Positions 43,101 to 52,381 of a DNA stretch of 64,000 nt are shown here, piece after piece. Position numbers and translations under genes: made by a program. The DNA comes from Staphylococcus simulans. GTDB lineage: Bacteria > Bacillota > Bacilli > Staphylococcales > Staphylococcaceae. The notes beneath the pieces were generated by a model that saw nothing but the letters and a program-made list of their open reading frames with translations, had not been told where the DNA came from and did no database searches. The stretch's first letter is position 1, and every line of letters begins with the position of its first letter. The DNA is taken from contig NZ_PZGG01000005.1 of assembly GCF_003043455.1 (NCBI RefSeq), positions 1 to 64,000 on the forward strand, given 5' to 3'.

Positions 43101-46100
43101 TTTAATGCTTCTGTTGCTTGTTGAACTTCTTGAGGTGTCGCATTTTGATTGTCATTAACTGTATTAGCTGTTGCTAAAGCGTCTTGAACTGCTTTGTCTT
43201 CTTTATCTGCTGGGTCAAGTTGACCTAAACCATTTGCTTTATCGATTGCTTTTTGCAACTCAGCTTTATCAGCTTTTTGAACTAAATTATTTTGTGCGTC
43301 TTTCAATGCTTGAGTAGCCGCTTCAATTTCTTGAGTTGTTTTACCATCTGGTGCATCAACAATCGCTTGTCCAGAAGTTTCTGCATCTGTTAAAGGTTTT
43401 ACACTGTCTGGAGTGTAATTATCTTTTTGAACAGCTTTCGCTTTTTCAAGCTCTGCTTTCAATGCATCTAATGCTGCTTGTTTTGCTGCCGCAGCATCTT
43501 GTGCTTCTTTAGCATCTTGAGCTTTCTTAGCATTAATTGCGTCATCTAAAGCTTTTTTCGCTGCATCTACAGCATCTTGTGAAGCATTAGGATCTGCTTC
43601 AACTGCTTTAGCTGCTGTTAAAGCATCTTGAACAGCTTTATCTTCTTTATCTGCTGGGTTTAATTCACCTAAACCTTCAGCTGTTGCGATTGACTTTTCA
43701 AGTTCAGCTTTATTCGCTTTCGCTTGTAATGCATTTTGCGCATCTTTGATTGCTTGTGCTGCTTCTTTTAACTCTTGTGGAGTTTTAGAAGTATCAGTTT
43801 TAGCTGCTTCACCGGCTTGAATTGCCGCTTCGAACGGTGTTACAGAACTTGGTTTGTAATCTTCTTTCTTAACAGTTTTCGCATCATCTAATGCTTTTTG
43901 TAACTCGTCTAAAGCATCTTGACGTTCTTTCGCTGCAATAGCATCGTTAATAGCTTTAGTAGCTTCTGCCACTTGTTGTGGTGTTGCATTATCATTAACT
44001 TTAACCGCTTCACCTGCAGCAACTGCATCTTGAAGTGCTTTGTCTTCTTTATCCGCTGGGTCAAGTTGACCTAAAGTTTTTGCTTTATCGATGGCTTTTT
44101 GTAATTCTGCTTTATCAGCTTTTGCAACTAATCCTGCTTCCGCATCTTTCAATGCTTGCGTTGCTGCTTTAATATCTTCAGTTGTTTTCGTATCTGGCGC
44201 TGCAACGATAGCTTTACCTGCATCTTCTTTGTTAGTTAAAGATGTCACTGTATCAGGCGTAAAGTTGTTTTTATCGATTTTAGCTACTTTCGCAAGTTCT
44301 GCTTTCAATTCATCAAGCGCTGCTTGTTTTGCATCAGCTGCTTCTTTTGCTTCTTTCGCATCTTGTGCTTTCTTAGCATTAATCGCGTCATCTAATGCTT
44401 TTTTCGCTGCATCGACTGCTGCTTGATCCGCATTTTGATCTGCTTCAACAGCTTTTGCATTATTTAAAGCATCTTGAACAGCTTTATCTTCAGCATCTGC
44501 TGGATTTAATGTACCTAAACCTTCAGCTGCTGCAATTGATTTTTCAAGTTCAGCTTTATCCGCTTTAGCTTGTAATGCATTTTGCGCATCTTTGATTGCT
44601 TGTGCTGCTTCTTTTAACTCTTGTGGAGTTTTAGAAGTATCAGTTTTAGCTGCTTCACCGGCTTGAATTGCCGCTTCGAACGGTGTTACAGAACTTGGTT
44701 TGTAATCTTCTTTCTTAACAGCGTTAGCTGCATCTAAGGCTTTTTGTAATTCATCTAATGCATCTTGGCGTTCTTTCGCTGCTAAAGCATCAGTTAAAGT
44801 TTTAGTTGCTTGTGCAACTTGATCAGGTGTTGCATTGGCATTATCATTTACTACTTTAGCTGCTGCTAAGGCGTCTTGAACGGCTTTATCTTCTTTATCT
44901 GCTGGATTTAAGTCTTTAAGTGCTTCTGCTTTGGCAATTGCTGCTTGTAAAGCTGCTTTATCAGCTACAGGTTGTAATTGGTTTTGTGCATCAGTAATTG
45001 CTTTGGCAGCCGCTTTTAATTCAGCAGGTGTTGCATTGGCATCTGCTGCTTTTGCTTTACCATCATTTAATGCTGTAGTAAATGGTGCTACTGAATCTGG
45101 AGTAAAGCTATCTTTGTTAACAGCTTCTGCTGCTTTAATTGCTTTATTCAATTCATCTAACGCATCTTGACGTTCTTTTGCAGCTACGGCATCGTTTAAT
45201 GCTTTTGTTGCTGCTTGAACTGCTTGAGGTGTTGCATTGGCATCTTCTTTAACAGTTTTTGCTGTTGCTAAAGCATCTTGAACAGCTTTATCTTCTTTAT
45301 CTGCTGCATTTAAGTTTGGTAATGCTTCTGCTTTTTCAATCGCAGTTTGCAATGCAGTTTTATCCGCTCTATCTACTAAACCAGCTTCCGCTTCTTTAAG
45401 TGCTTGTGTTGCTGCTTTAATTTCTTCAGTTGTTTTAGCTTCTGGTGCTGCAACAATAGCTTTACCATCTGCTTCTTTTGTATTTAAAGGCGCAACACTA
45501 TTTGGTGTGTATTGATCTTTATTAAGACCAGCCACTTTTGCAAGTTCTGCTTTTAAAGCATCTAATGCATCTGCGTGTTCTTTGGCTGCTACCGCATCAT
45601 TTAATGTTTTTGTAGCTGCTTGAACTTCAGCTTGTGATGCATTTGGATTATCATTTACATTTTTAGCTGCCGCTAAAGCATCTTGGACTGCTTTATCTTC
45701 AGCATCTGCAGGGTTTAAGCCTGTTAATGCTTCTGCTTTATCAATCGCCGCTTGTAATGCTGCTTTATCAGATTTAGCTTGTAAACCTTTTTCAGCATCT
45801 TTCAATGCTTGTGTTGCTGTTTTAATTTCATCAACTGTTTTATTTTCAGGGTTAGCAACTATCGCATTACCGGCTGTTTCTTTTTCAGTTAATGGTGCCA
45901 CACTGTCAGGCGTAAAGTTGTTTTTATCAATTTTAGCGACTTTCGCAAGTTCTGCTTTCAACTCATCAAGCGCTGCTTGTTTTAATGCATCTGCAGCATC
46001 TTGTGTTTGTTTTGCTTTAATTGCATTGTCTAATTCAACTTTCGCTGCATCTACTGCTGCTTGGTCAGCGTTTTGATTTGCCTCAACTTGCTTTGCTTTG

Positions 46101-49100
46101 TCTAAAGCTGCTTTAACCGCGTCATCTTCAGGATCTCCTGCTTTTAACGGTTGTAATGCTTCAGCTGTTGCGATTGATTTTTCAAGTTCTGCTTTATTTG
46201 CTTTTTGTTTTAACGCATCTTTCGCAGTTTTAATTGCTTGGGCAGCTGCTTTAAGTTGTTCTGGTGTTGCATTTGTATCTGCTGCTTTTGCTTTACCATC
46301 TGTAATTGCTGTTTCAAATGGTGTCACAGTTTCAGGTGTGTAATTAGCTTTTGTAACTGCTTCTGCATCTTTAATTGCTGCATTTAATTCGTCCAAAGCA
46401 TCATGGTAAAGTTTTTTATCGATTGCTTTATTTAAAGCATCTGTTGCTTGAGCAACTTGTTCTTTTGTCGCATTGCCATCTGTTTTGACTTCATTTGCTT
46501 TTGCTAAAGCGTCTTGAACTGCTTTGTCTTCAGTATCAGCTGCATTAAGTTGACCTAAAGTACCCGCTTTTGCAATAGCTTTTTCTAGTTCTGTTTTATC
46601 TGCTTGTTTCACAAGTGTATTTTGTGCATCTGTTAACGCTTTTGTCGCTGCTTTGATTTCTTCTGTTGTTTTAGATTTTTCAGCCGCAACCACTGCATCT
46701 CCAGCTGTCACTTGTGCATTTAAAGCATTCACACTGTCAGGTGTAAACGGTGCTTTATCTAACGCTTTGACTTCTGCTAATTTCGCTTTCAAAGCATCTA
46801 ATGCATCTGCATGTTCTTTGGCTGCGACGGCATCATTAATTGCTTTAGTCGCATCAGCCACTTGTTGTGTTGTTGCGTTCGCATTGTCTTTAACACCTTC
46901 ACCTGCTGTTAAAGCATCTTTAACTGCTTTATCTTCAGCATCCGCTTCATTTAATGCACCTAAGGCTTTGGCTTTATTAATTGCTGCTTCTAATGCTGAT
47001 TTATCTGCATTGTGTTGTAATTGTGCTTTTGCATCAGTGATTGCTTTTGCTGCTGCATCTAATTGTTCAGGTGTAGCTGCTTTATCTGCTGCTTTTGCTT
47101 CACCTGCTTTGATTGCTGCATCAAATGGTGTCACTGAAGCTGGTGTGTAATCTGCTTGGTTCACACCTTTCGCATCAGTTATGGCCGCATTCAAACGATC
47201 TAAAGCATCTTGGTAAAGTTTTTGATCAATCGCTTTATTTAAATCAGCAGTTGCTTGATCAACTTGCGCTTTTGTCGCATTGCCATCAGCTTTCACTGTG
47301 TTTGCTGCTGCCAACTTATCTTGAACAGCTTTATCTTCAGTATCTGCTGGATTTAATGTACCTAAAGTGCCTGCCTTATCAATGGCTTTTTGTAATTCTG
47401 TTTTATCTGCTTGGCGTACTAAACCAGAAATACTGTCATTAATGGCTTTTGTCGCTTGTTCGATTTGTTCAACAGTGTATTGTTTACGTACTGTTGGATC
47501 ATCTGACATAGACGCTGTTACTAATGGATTCACTTTTTGAATCATATCTTTAACAGCTTGTAAACTGTTTGGTGTATAACCGTCTGCACTTGCGACTTGT
47601 ACACCTCTCATCACAGCTTGTTGTAGTTTTTCATATGCATCCGCTCTCAATTTTTCTTGGATAGCGTTATTTAAACTATTTTTACTGTCATCTACAGCTT
47701 TTTGAGTCGCATTTTGATCTGCATCTGTATTTTTCGCATTAGCTAAAGCTGTAATTAATTGTTGATCCATTGGTTTAGTTGGATCTAAGTTTGTATATTT
47801 ACTTGCTTCCGCAATAGCTTTTTCTAAGTCTGTTTTATCTGCTTTACGCACTAATTGATTTTTAGCTTGTGTAACTTCTTGAGTTTTCGCATTAAATTGA
47901 TCTGTTGAACCATTTTCAGGATGAGCAATTAATGCTTCTGCCTCAGTTAACTTCGCATCTAATGCTGCCACACTATTTGGTGTGTAGTCATTTTTGTTTA
48001 CAGTTTTCGCATCTGCGACTGCTGCTTTTAATGCTTCAAGCGCTTTATTAGGTGTTACCACAATGTTAAATGTTGAAGTACCTACATTCGTTGAACCATC
48101 TGTTGCGGTAACTGTTACTGTTGATGTACCTACAGTAGTTGGTGTACCTGTAATTTGTTTTGTTGTTGGGTCAAATGATAAACCATTTGGTAAACCGTTT
48201 ACTGCTAATGTCGGAGCAACTTTAGAGTTATCTTCAGCATTTACAGTAATTGGTGTCATCGGTGTATATGCTTCAGTTGTTTGATCTACAACCATAGTAA
48301 CATCAGGTGCTTTTGTATCTACAACTGTGTACGTAAATGTTTTAGTAGTACTTAAACCAGCGTGGTCGGTAGCAGTTACAGTTACTGTCGATGTACCTAC
48401 TGCAGTTGGTGTACCAGAAATTGTATTCGTTGCTTCATCAAACGTTACGCCTGCAGGTAAACCTGTCACTGTTTTCGTTTTAAGATGCTTACTATTATCC
48501 GTAATATCTAAAACTAACGGTGTCATTGCTGTATTAACATCGACTGTTGGCGCTGCAATATCTCCAATTTTCGGTGCTTCAATATCTTTAACATCGTAAA
48601 TAATGAATTGACTCGCATTTGTTAATTTAATTGTCTTTTTAGATGCATCATAAGTTGGCGCATATAATGTATCTTCACTTACAAGCTTATAACCTTTTTC
48701 AGCTAAATAAGCGCTATGATCTTGTACAGTAATAATCTTATCAACATCACCTGATGTACGAAGAGGACGATCGATTAATTCCTGTAAATCTGTATCTACA
48801 AAATCTTCTTCTAGTAATGCAGCTGCAGTGTGTGTGAATTGTTCAAGTTTAACTTGTTGTAGGTTATATGCGCCACCTGTTGTAGCTGCAATCGATAAAG
48901 CATATTCATTTTTATGTGTATATTTAAAGTAATTGTTCATATTTTGTTTCCAAGTTTGACCTGCATACGTGATGGTCATATCTTTCGTATCACCATTATA
49001 GTCAATAGTAAATCGTTGGAATTGGTTATTTTCTGGTTGAACATCTAACAACGCTGCTTTCCATCCAGTTAAACCTGGTTGTGTTGTTACTACACCTGTT

Positions 49101-50464
49101 GAATCTGCAAATACAAACGCACCAAAGGCACCTACTTTATTAAATTGTGCTGGGTCAGGTTTAGCTTTACCTTTTGGGTCATACTGAGTATTTACATAAG
49201 TATCTAATTTGAAACCAAAAGCATATTTAAGTCCGCCAATACCTAATGCTGAACCATATAATCCTAACTCATGAGTGTTACCAGGATTGAAGATAAAGGC
49301 AATTCCGTCACCACCTGGTGCACCTTCCTTAGGATGTCCTTCATATTTATCGCCAAGATTAACCCATCCAGAAAAATGAAAATCTTTATTAACATTCATT
49401 TTTGTATCTAGAGAGATTGATCCTTTTTGGCTTGGCCAGTTTTGTGTAAGTGTCGCAATACCTGAAGATGGATCATAGTACGCGTCATCCACTAAAAAGA
49501 AATATTGATTAAAGTTTTCTGGTGTAACCACTACATCATTTTTTATAGATGTATCAACTGAAAATGTACGTTCTGCAGTTGTTGGTGCTTCTACTGCTGA
49601 TCTTAATTTTATCGCTTGTGGGCTGTATAAGTCTTTTTGTGCTGAACCTTGTTCAAGTAAAAGTTTTAACACTTCTGCTTTGATTTGGTCCTGTGTTAAA
49701 TCTGTAGTATCGATAACAGCTAATGCTGCATCTACTTTTGAACTGTCATAATCTGATGCAAGTTCAGTTTTTACTTTATCTACCTTTTGTTCGGTAGATA
49801 ACGGTGTTGCTTCAATTGTTGGTGTTGCTTGGTCTGTTGAAGTCACTGTTTTAGCTTCTGAAGTATTGTTTGTTTCAGAAGTTGTTGCTGATGTTGTATC
49901 AGCTTTAGTTTCTTCTTTGACTGACTCAGTTGTTGATTTAGGAACTTCAGTAGTAGTTGCTGATTGTTCCTTTGTAGAATCAACTGCTTTGGCTTGTTCG
50001 GCTTTGGCTTGTTCGGCTTCAGCTTGTTTCACCGCTTCAGCTTCTGCTTTTTGTGCTTTGTCAACAACTGCATGAACGTCAGCTTCAGTTTGAGCTTGTT
50101 TGACTTCAGCAGTATATTGTTTAACTGTTTCTTCAGTTAAATGTGTAAATGTAGAAAGTTTAGACAATGCGTCTGTCTTAACTGTTTCCAATACATTTTG
50201 TGTAGTTTGAGTATTTCCAGCTTGTTGAGTAGTGTCTGTTGTTTTATCTTGTGGCACTGTGTTCTCTACCGGTTCTTGTTGGGATGTACTTGTATCTTTA
50301 GATGCCTCTACAACTGTGTTATCGTTTGTGTTCTCCGCTGCTTTGGCTTCACCATTGTGTCCTAAGAATAAAAGTGATCCAATAAGAATAGATGCTGTAC
50401 CTACAGTAAATCTTCTAATTGAATAGCGATTTCTTAAGTTAGGCAAAAAATCCAACTTCTTCAT
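34148..50464 (-). CDS. Giant LPXTG surface protein with lectin, Ig-like and 32 FIVAR-type modules
   Basis: One uninterrupted 16.3-kb frame encodes 5438 residues. A YSIRK-type signal (1-42) almost identical to that of the neighbour is followed by a predicted three-helix GA-like module (~93-143, [19 protein letters not shown]), an Ala/Lys/Glu-rich linker, a predicted L-type lectin domain (~320-550), two Ig-like domains (~625-800) and a stalk from ~805 to ~5354. The stalk holds 32 modules of about 141 residues, counted by their EDKA-type block (the first is divergent), plus a final half module. LPNTG (5398-5402), a hydrophobic segment and a basic tail end the protein. FIVAR-type modules are mainly helical and form long rods in proteins such as Ebh, so this is probably a fibrillar adhesin with a distal lectin head. 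Five modules next to the wall (28-32) are nearly identical. Ligand and name are unknown. Confidence 0.92.
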   Translation of the reverse strand: MKKLDFLPNLRNRYSIRRFTVGTASILIGSLLFLGHNGEAKAAENTNDNTVVEASKDTSTSQQEPVENTVPQDKTTDTTQQAGNTQTTQNVLETVKTDALSKLSTFTHLTEETVKQYTAEVKQAQTEADVHAVVDKAQKAEAEAVKQAEAEQAKAEQAKAVDSTKEQSATTTEVPKSTTESVKEETKADTTSATTSETNNTSEAKTVTSTDQATPTIEATPLSTEQKVDKVKTELASDYDSSKVDAALAVIDTTDLTQDQIKAEVLKLLLEQGSAQKDLYSPQAIKLRSAVEAPTTAERTFSVDTSIKNDVVVTPENFNQYFFLVDDAYYDPSSGIATLTQNWPSQKGSISLDTKMNVNKDFHFSGWVNLGDKYEGHPKEGAPGGDGIAFIFNPGNTHELGLYGSALGIGGLKYAFGFKLDTYVNTQYDPKGKAKPDPAQFNKVGAFGAFVFADSTGVVTTQPGLTGWKAALLDVQPENNQFQRFTIDYNGDTKDMTITYAGQTWKQNMNNYFKYTHKNEYALSIAATTGGAYNLQQVKLEQFTHTAAALLEEDFVDTDLQELIDRPLRTSGDVDKIITVQDHSAYLAEKGYKLVSEDTLYAPTYDASKKTIKLTNASQFIIYDVKDIEAPKIGDIAAPTVDVNTAMTPLVLDITDNSKHLKTKTVTGLPAGVTFDEATNTISGTPTAVGTSTVTVTATDHAGLSTTKTFTYTVVDTKAPDVTMVVDQTTEAYTPMTPITVNAEDNSKVAPTLAVNGLPNGLSFDPTTKQITGTPTTVGTSTVTVTATDGSTNVGTSTFNIVVTPNKALEALKAAVADAKTVNKNDYTPNSVAALDAKLTEAEALIAHPENGSTDQFNAKTQEVTQAKNQLVRKADKTDLEKAIAEASKYTNLDPTKPMDQQLITALANAKNTDADQNATQKAVDDSKNSLNNAIQEKLRADAYEKLQQAVMRGVQVASADGYTPNSLQAVKDMIQKVNPLVTASMSDDPTVRKQYTVEQIEQATKAINDSISGLVRQADKTELQKAIDKAGTLGTLNPADTEDKAVQDKLAAANTVKADGNATKAQVDQATADLNKAIDQKLYQDALDRLNAAITDAKGVNQADYTPASVTPFDAAIKAGEAKAADKAATPEQLDAAAKAITDAKAQLQHNADKSALEAAINKAKALGALNEADAEDKAVKDALTAGEGVKDNANATTQQVADATKAINDAVAAKEHADALDALKAKLAEVKALDKAPFTPDSVNALNAQVTAGDAVVAAEKSKTTEEIKAATKALTDAQNTLVKQADKTELEKAIAKAGTLGQLNAADTEDKAVQDALAKANEVKTDGNATKEQVAQATDALNKAIDKKLYHDALDELNAAIKDAEAVTKANYTPETVTPFETAITDGKAKAADTNATPEQLKAAAQAIKTAKDALKQKANKAELEKSIATAEALQPLKAGDPEDDAVKAALDKAKQVEANQNADQAAVDAAKVELDNAIKAKQTQDAADALKQAALDELKAELAKVAKIDKNNFTPDSVAPLTEKETAGNAIVANPENKTVDEIKTATQALKDAEKGLQAKSDKAALQAAIDKAEALTGLNPADAEDKAVQDALAAAKNVNDNPNASQAEVQAATKTLNDAVAAKEHADALDALKAELAKVAGLNKDQYTPNSVAPLNTKEADGKAIVAAPEAKTTEEIKAATQALKEAEAGLVDRADKTALQTAIEKAEALPNLNAADKEDKAVQDALATAKTVKEDANATPQAVQAATKALNDAVAAKERQDALDELNKAIKAAEAVNKDSFTPDSVAPFTTALNDGKAKAADANATPAELKAAAKAITDAQNQLQPVADKAALQAAIAKAEALKDLNPADKEDKAVQDALAAAKVVNDNANATPDQVAQATKTLTDALAAKERQDALDELQKALDAANAVKKEDYKPSSVTPFEAAIQAGEAAKTDTSKTPQELKEAAQAIKDAQNALQAKADKAELEKSIAAAEGLGTLNPADAEDKAVQDALNNAKAVEADQNADQAAVDAAKKALDDAINAKKAQDAKEAKEAADAKQAALDELKAELAKVAKIDKNNFTPDTVTSLTNKEDAGKAIVAAPDTKTTEDIKAATQALKDAEAGLVAKADKAELQKAIDKAKTLGQLDPADKEDKALQDAVAAGEAVKVNDNATPQQVAEATKAINDAIAAKERQDALDELQKALDDAKTVKKEDYKPSSVTPFEAAIQAGEAAKTDTSKTPQELKEAAQAIKDAQNALQAKANKAELEKSIATAEGLGELNPADKEDKAVQDALTAAKAVEADPNASQDAVDAAKKALDDAINAKKAQDAKEAQDAAAAKQAALDALKAELEKAKAVQKDNYTPDSVKPLTDAETSGQAIVDAPDGKTTQEIEAATQALKDAQNNLVQKADKAELQKAIDKANGLGQLDPADKEDKAVQDALATANTVNDNQNATPQEVQQATEALNNAIAAKERQDVLDELQKALDDAKAVKKDDYKPSSVTPFETAVQAGEAAKADATKTPEQLKEAAQAIKDAQNALQAKANKAELEKSIATAEGLGQLDPTDTEDKAVQDALNKAKEVQADPNASQDAVDAAKKALDDAINAKKAQDAKEAKEAADAKQAALDALKAELAKVAKIDKDNFMPHTVAPLTEKEDAGKAIVAAPDAKTTEEIKEATQALKDAEAALQAKSDKAALQAAIDKANGLGQLDPADKEDKALQDAVTAGEAVKADGNATPQQVQEATKAITDAIAAKERQDALDELQKALDDAKTVNKDDYKPNTVAPFEAAITAGEAAKADATKTPEELKAAAKAITDAKNNLEEKANKDELNKAITTAEGLTLDPNDKEDKAVQDALNKAKEVQADPNASQADVDAAKEALENAVNAKNAQDAKEAKEAADAKQAALDALKQELAKAAQVDKNNYTPDSVKPLTDSQTAGQAIVDAPENKTTEEIEKATQALKDAQAGLVAKADKAELDKAITAAEGLTLDPNDKEDKAVQDALAKAKEVQANPNATQDEVNAARDALNKAIEAKTAQDQADAVKAALDALKAELEKAKAVQKDNYTPDSVKPLTDAETAGQAIVDAPTGKTVEEINKATQDLKDAQAGLVAKADKAELEKSIATAEGLGQLDPADKEDKAVQDALAAAKAVEQNPNATQTEVDNAKAALDEAINAKKAQDAKEAQAAADAKQAALDALKAELEKAKAVNKDEYTPDSVKPLTDAQTTGQAIVDAPDNKTTAEIEAATQALKDAQKDLVQKAEKAELQKAIDKANALGNLDANDPEDKAVQDKLADAERVKADDNATPQQVAEATKALNDAIAAKERQDALDELNKAIDAANAVNKEDYKPNTVKPLEDAVKAGEAAKADATKTPEELKEAAKAITDAQKALEAKANKDELNKAITNADGLTLDPTDAEDKAVQDALNKAKEVQADPNASQADVDAAKEALENAVNAKNAQDAKEAQAAAQAKQDALDALKAELEKVAKINKDNFTPNTVAPLTDKEEAGKAIVANPDAKTTEEIKEATQALIDAENALQAKSDKAALQAAIDKANGLGELNPADAEDKALQDAVAAGEKVNADGNATPQEVADATKAINDAIAAKEHQDALDELNKAIEAANAVNKADFKPNTVKPLEDAVKAGEAAKADATKTPQELKEAAKAITDAQKALEAKANKDELNKAITNAEGLTLDPADKEDKAVQDALAKAKEVQADPNASQDEVDAAKSALEDAINAKNAQDAKEAKEAADAKQAALDALKAELEKAKAIQTDKFTPDSVKPLTDAQTTGQAIVDAPDNKTTAEIEAATQALKDAQAGLVAKADKSELDKAITAAEGLTLDPADKEDKAVQDALEKAKEVQANPNATQDEVNAAKDALNKAIEAKTAQDQADAKQAALDELKAELAKVAKIDLNQYTPDSVKPLTDKEVEGNAIVAIPDAKTTEEIKAVTQALKDAQAGLVQKADKSELQKAIDAANALGNLDATDKEDKAVQDAVAAGETVKADGNATPQQVADATKAINDAIAAKAHQDALDELQKAIDTANAINKDDYKPNTVKPLEDAVAAGEAAKADATKTPEELKEAAKAITDAQKALEAKANKDELNKVINTAEGLTLDPADKEDKAVQDALAKAKEVQADTNASQADVDAAKAALEEAINAKTAQDAKEAKEAADAKQAALDALKAELEKAKAINKDDYTPNSVKPLTDAETTGQNIIDNAEGKTTEEIEAATQALKDAQAGLVAKADKAELDKAINNAEALTLNPADKEDKAVQDALEKAKEVQGNPNATQDEVNAAKDALNKAIEAKTAQDKADAVNAALDALKAELEKAKTINKDAYTPNSVKPLTEAETAGQAIVDAPTGKTVEEIEAATQALKDAQAGLVAKADKSELQNAIDKANAINNLEATDKEDKAILDAVAAGEKVNADGNATPQEVADATKAINDAIAAKEHQDALDELNKAIKDAKAVNKDDFKPNTVKPLDDAVAAGEAAKADATKTPEELKEAAKAINDAKNNLEAKANKDELNKAVNEAEGLTLDPTDKEDKAVQDALDKAKTVLEDPNATQEAVDAAKDALNKAVDAKKAQDAKEAAEKQAALDALKAELEKAKAVDKDAYTPNSVKPLTDAETTGQNIIDNAGDKTVEEINAATQALKDAQAGLVEKADKTELDQAIDKAEGLTLDPADKEDKAVQDALDKAIAVQENPNATQAEVDAAKDALNKAIEAKVAQDKADAVNAALEALKAELEKAKAINKDVYTPNSVEPLVDAMAVAQGIVNNPESVTVDQIKEATQALKDAQVGLVAKADKAELEKAIDNAEGLTLDPTDKEDKAVQDALDKAKAVQENPNATQAEVDAAKDALNKAIEAKTAQDKADAVNAALEALKAELEKAQAINQDNFTPNSVETLVDAMAVAQGIVNNPESVTVDQINAATQALKDAQAGLVEKADKVELDQAINNAEGLTLNPTDKEDKAVQDALDKAIAVQENPNATQAEVDAAKDALNKAIVAKTAQDKADAVNAALEALKAELEKAKAINKDVYTPNSVEPLIDAMAVAQGIVNNPESVSVDQINAATQALKDAQAGLVEKADKTELDQAINNAEGLTLNPTDKEDKAVQDALDKAIAVQENPNATQAEVDAAKDALNKAIEAKTAQDKADAVNAALEALKAELEKAQAINQDAYTPNSVEPLVDAMAVAQGIVNNPESVTVDQINAATQALKDAQAGLVEKADKTELDQAINNAEDLTLDPTDKEDKAVQDALDKAIAVQENPNATQAEVDAAKDALNKAIEAKAAQDKVDALAELQKAIDKAQSTDRTQYTPESVKNLDNSVNNGKAIVENSKEVSIKDIQDATNAIEDSLKALEVVKAPKTEKETEEVKSPTGKSVERKSDKAVKQSEGSKEQTKANKAKVLPNTGQETPADPKYATLMFAIGGLMALFGRRKKEDKDNTEK
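34570..36700 (-). repeat. Five near-identical 423-bp repeats at the wall-proximal end of the giant gene
   Basis: The same element (GTTTGGATTT or one-base variants) recurs at 34691, 35114, 35537, 35960 and 36383, exactly 423 bases apart. The next copy, at 36812, is shifted by 429 bases and more diverged. These encode modules 28-32 and share the residues [13 protein letters not shown]. Outer limits are approximate. Confidence 0.85.
34570..48050 (-). repeat. Tandem array of ~141-residue coding modules
   Basis: About 13.5 kb of coding repeats: 32 modules of roughly 420 bp, most between 414 and 429 bp. Within the array, modules with a long Ala/Lys-rich linker ([15 protein letters not shown]) tend to alternate with modules with a short linker ([11 protein letters not shown]). 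This suggests that a two-module unit was once copied. Confidence 0.85.
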
Positions 50465-50504
50465 TTGATGTCCTCCGATATATTAAATTTTGAACTACTT
50501 TATA

Positions 50505-50534
50505 ATTATAAAACGGATTGACACAATTGTATAT
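50505..50534 (-). promoter_or_regulatory. Promoter region of the giant surface gene
   Basis: A -10 TATAAT (minus strand, 50510-50505) lies 41 bases before the start codon, with TATACAATTG (ending at 50524) upstream, the same layout as in the smaller paralogue. The ribosome binding site CGGAGG and the flanking TATCGGAGGACATCA are identical in both. Confidence 0.55.
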
Positions 50535-50749
50535 AAAATAGGTTCCATGAAAGTTAAATGGTATTTTATAGTATTCAGTTATGCATTCTAAAAATAATGG
50601 TGCATAATACATATAAACATTGACTGTGCCTAGTATTATCTGTATTTTTTAATGTGTACAATAAGACTTTTGTAAATATAGTTTATAGGTGTTAATAAAA
50701 TTTTTACATCAAAAATTTACAAAATTGTAACGCAAACGTAATAAAATAA

Positions 50750-50805
50750 AGCGAGATTATAGTATACTTTAAGGGTTGAACCTTATAGCACTCTATAATC
50801 TCGCT
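50750..50805. terminator. Terminator downstream of the DUF1871 gene
   Basis: Arms AGCGAGATTATAG (50750-50762) and CTATAATCTCGCT (50793-50805) enclose a second small stem (AAGG/CCTT). T-rich sequence follows on both strands. It ends the minus-strand DUF1871 transcript about 50 bases after its stop. The rest of 50465-50853 holds only the giant gene's promoter region. Confidence 0.8.
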
Positions 50806-50853
50806 CACTTTTTAATACATATTACATTTTTTTAGTTTAATCTTACTTTCTAT

Positions 50854-51111
50854 TTATAACCCACATGTACCTTCTAATGATAATGCTGCTTCAGCATGTT
50901 TCTGACATTCTTCTATAGGAAGTTTTTCTTCAAATGAATACATAAAGATATCTTGGAATTTTTGTGCTAGTGCCTGTGTATCATCAATTTGATGAACCGC
51001 ATCCATCATTTCATACACTTCAGCATCCCCCATCGTTTGATCTTGGAAGTTCATCGGATTCCAATCTGCGAGTTGTTGATATAAGGCTATATTTACCTCG
51101 TTCTTTTCCAC
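50854..51111 (-). CDS. DUF1871 family protein
   Basis: An 85-residue acidic protein of the DUF1871 family, whose function is unknown. Family features seen are the N-terminal NIALYQQLADWNP, the central acidic stretch with DAEVYEMMDAVHQ and the C-terminal IFMYSFEEKLPIEECQKHAEAAL. I place the start at the GTG at 51111, because AAGGAGG lies 10 bases before it and the family begins just there; the open frame 120 bases upstream runs through the preceding terminator and has no family sequence. It follows the cyclophilin gene on the same strand, separated by a terminator hairpin. Confidence 0.78.
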   Translation of the reverse strand: MEKNEVNIALYQQLADWNPMNFQDQTMGDAEVYEMMDAVHQIDDTQALAQKFQDIFMYSFEEKLPIEECQKHAEAALSLEGTCGL

Positions 51112-51145
51112 TTTGAAATAACCTCCTTCATTTTTTCTTAAAATA

Positions 51146-51175
51146 AGCCCGATTTGCGTTACCACAAATCGAGCT
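51146..51175 (-). terminator. Terminator of the cyclophilin gene
   Basis: On the minus strand, arms AGCTCGATTTG and CAAATCGGGCT enclose 8 bases, and a T-rich stretch follows. It lies 28 bases beyond the stop codon and directly ahead of the DUF1871 ribosome binding site, so some read-through into that gene is possible. Confidence 0.8.
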
Positions 51176-51202
51176 GTGTTATCTATTCTAAATGTTAAGT
51201 TC

Positions 51203-51799
51203 TTATTTATCTTCAACGTCAATTGATTCAATAACTACATCGTAAACTGGTTTATCTTGAGGTCCTACTTTAGTGTTTGCGATATCTTCTAAAGTATTTT
51301 CACCTTCAATTAATTGACCAAACACTGTGTGTTTTTGGTCTAACCAAGGCGTACCACCTTTTTCACCGTAAGCTTCTACGATTGGTTTTGGCCAACCGCC
51401 ATCAGCTAATTGGTTCAACATATTTTCAGGTACTTCTTTCATTTGTACGATAAAGAACTGTGAACCATTTGTGTTAGGACCAGCGTTCGCCATTGATAAT
51501 GCACCATATAAGTTAAATGCTTCCATAGAGAATTCATCTTCAAATGCACCACCGTAAATACTTTCGCCGCCCATACCAGTTGCTGTTGGGTCTCCGCCTT
51601 GTACCATAAAGTCATTAATAACACGGTGGAAAGTAATGCCGTCATAATAACCATTTTTAGCATGTGTCACAAAGTTTTCAACAGTCTTTGGTGCTAAATC
51701 AGGAAATAATTTAAAAGTCATGTCACCTTTATTTGTGTGCATTACAACTTTAATTTCATTATCTTGGATTTCTTTATTTAATTGAGGATAGTTTGCCAT
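51203..51799 (-). CDS. Cyclophilin-type peptidyl-prolyl cis-trans isomerase
   Basis: A 198-residue cytoplasmic cyclophilin. The conserved active-site blocks are [19 protein letters not shown] and [20 protein letters not shown], and [18 protein letters not shown] closes the fold. An insertion near residues 120-155 ([17 protein letters not shown] and following) is typical of the staphylococcal enzyme. It speeds proline isomerisation during protein folding. The start MANYPQLN matches the family, with GGAG 8 bases upstream; an upstream in-frame start 48 bases earlier is less likely. It diverges from kapB across 72 bases that contain a large inverted repeat. Confidence 0.93.
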   Translation of the reverse strand: MANYPQLNKEIQDNEIKVVMHTNKGDMTFKLFPDLAPKTVENFVTHAKNGYYDGITFHRVINDFMVQGGDPTATGMGGESIYGGAFEDEFSMEAFNLYGALSMANAGPNTNGSQFFIVQMKEVPENMLNQLADGGWPKPIVEAYGEKGGTPWLDQKHTVFGQLIEGENTLEDIANTKVGPQDKPVYDVVIESIDVEDK

Positions 51800-51816
51800 A
51801 ATTAATACTCCATTCA

Positions 51817-51846
51817 TGTTAAGATTGATGTATCTCAATATTAACA
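51817..51846. promoter_or_regulatory. 30-base inverted repeat between the cyclophilin gene and kapB
   Basis: Arms TGTTAAGATTGA and TCAATATTAACA are complementary at 11 of 12 positions and enclose 6 bases. It sits in the middle of a 72-base divergent promoter region, so it could be an operator acting on both genes. One possible kapB promoter (TTGATG, 16 bases, TATACC) overlaps it. Confidence 0.45.
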
Positions 51847-51871
51847 TATACCACAGAAAGGAAGTATTAAA

Positions 51872-52255
51872 ATGTTATATCGTTTTTCACATAAAACAGG
51901 AAGCTATGGTGTTTCAATTGTAGAAGAGAAAGACAACGGCGAAGTGTTAGTTCAAGTTGAACAAGTTATTAAACACCCTAAACAAGGTGATTTGCATGAT
52001 CCAACAGCAACAGAAGGTGTCTTCTTCCATGAACGTCGTGCACTCAGCCATTACGAAAAAAGATTCACTCCTAAGTCAAAACTACGTGAATTCAATGTTG
52101 AACCTTTAGATTATGTCGATTCTTTACAACAAGCGATTACAAATTATGAAGAACAATTAAAACAAGAAAATACTGAACATGCGAAAATGTCTTTACACAA
52201 TTTAAATACGCTAAAGAATGATTATGGCATTCAGTACAAACAAAATTTTAAATAA
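51872..52255 (+). CDS. kapB: KapB (kinase-associated protein B) family protein
   Basis: A 127-residue protein of the KapB family, with the typical [14 protein letters not shown] opening, [16 protein letters not shown] and [15 protein letters not shown]. In Bacillus, KapB is linked to the sporulation kinase KinB. Staphylococci do not sporulate, so its role here is unknown. I see no lipobox, so the Bacillus term kinase-associated lipoprotein does not fit this sequence. GGAAG lies 8 bases before the ATG. It precedes the mnh operon on the same strand but is separated by 126 bases with a promoter. Confidence 0.85.
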   Translation: MLYRFSHKTGSYGVSIVEEKDNGEVLVQVEQVIKHPKQGDLHDPTATEGVFFHERRALSHYEKRFTPKSKLREFNVEPLDYVDSLQQAITNYEEQLKQENTEHAKMSLHNLNTLKNDYGIQYKQNFK

Positions 52256-52320
52256 TTTATTATGGGTTTCTTCTTATTTAAAAGACCCCTGAAATGTAAG
52301 CGTGTTACCGGAAAACAAGG

Positions 52321-52349
52321 TTTTTACACACTACACATTGATGTATAAT
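52321..52349 (+). promoter_or_regulatory. Predicted mnh operon promoter
   Basis: TTTTTA (52321-52326), a 17-base spacer and a perfect TATAAT (52344-52349) precede the mnhA start by 33 bases. The -35 is weak. The ribosome binding site AAAGGAGG follows. Confidence 0.5.
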
Positions 52350-52381
52350 GAGGTTATCTTATATTCAAAGGAGGACAAATA

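Noticed and set aside
34570-48050. Regular repeats considered as a CRISPR array or satellite DNA
   Set aside because: The unit is about 423 bp, fully coding in one frame with conserved protein motifs, and there are no short repeats with unique spacers.
34263-50426. Many open frames of 60-165 codons on the plus strand opposite the giant gene, and one on the minus strand in another frame
   Set aside because: They arise from the repetitive, stop-poor coding sequence. They repeat with the same 423-bp period, have no ribosome binding sites and give low-complexity Ser/Ala/Leu-rich products.
26500-50853. The surface gene block as a transposon or genomic island
   Set aside because: No transposase, integrase, tRNA gene, terminal inverted repeats or direct repeats were seen at its borders.
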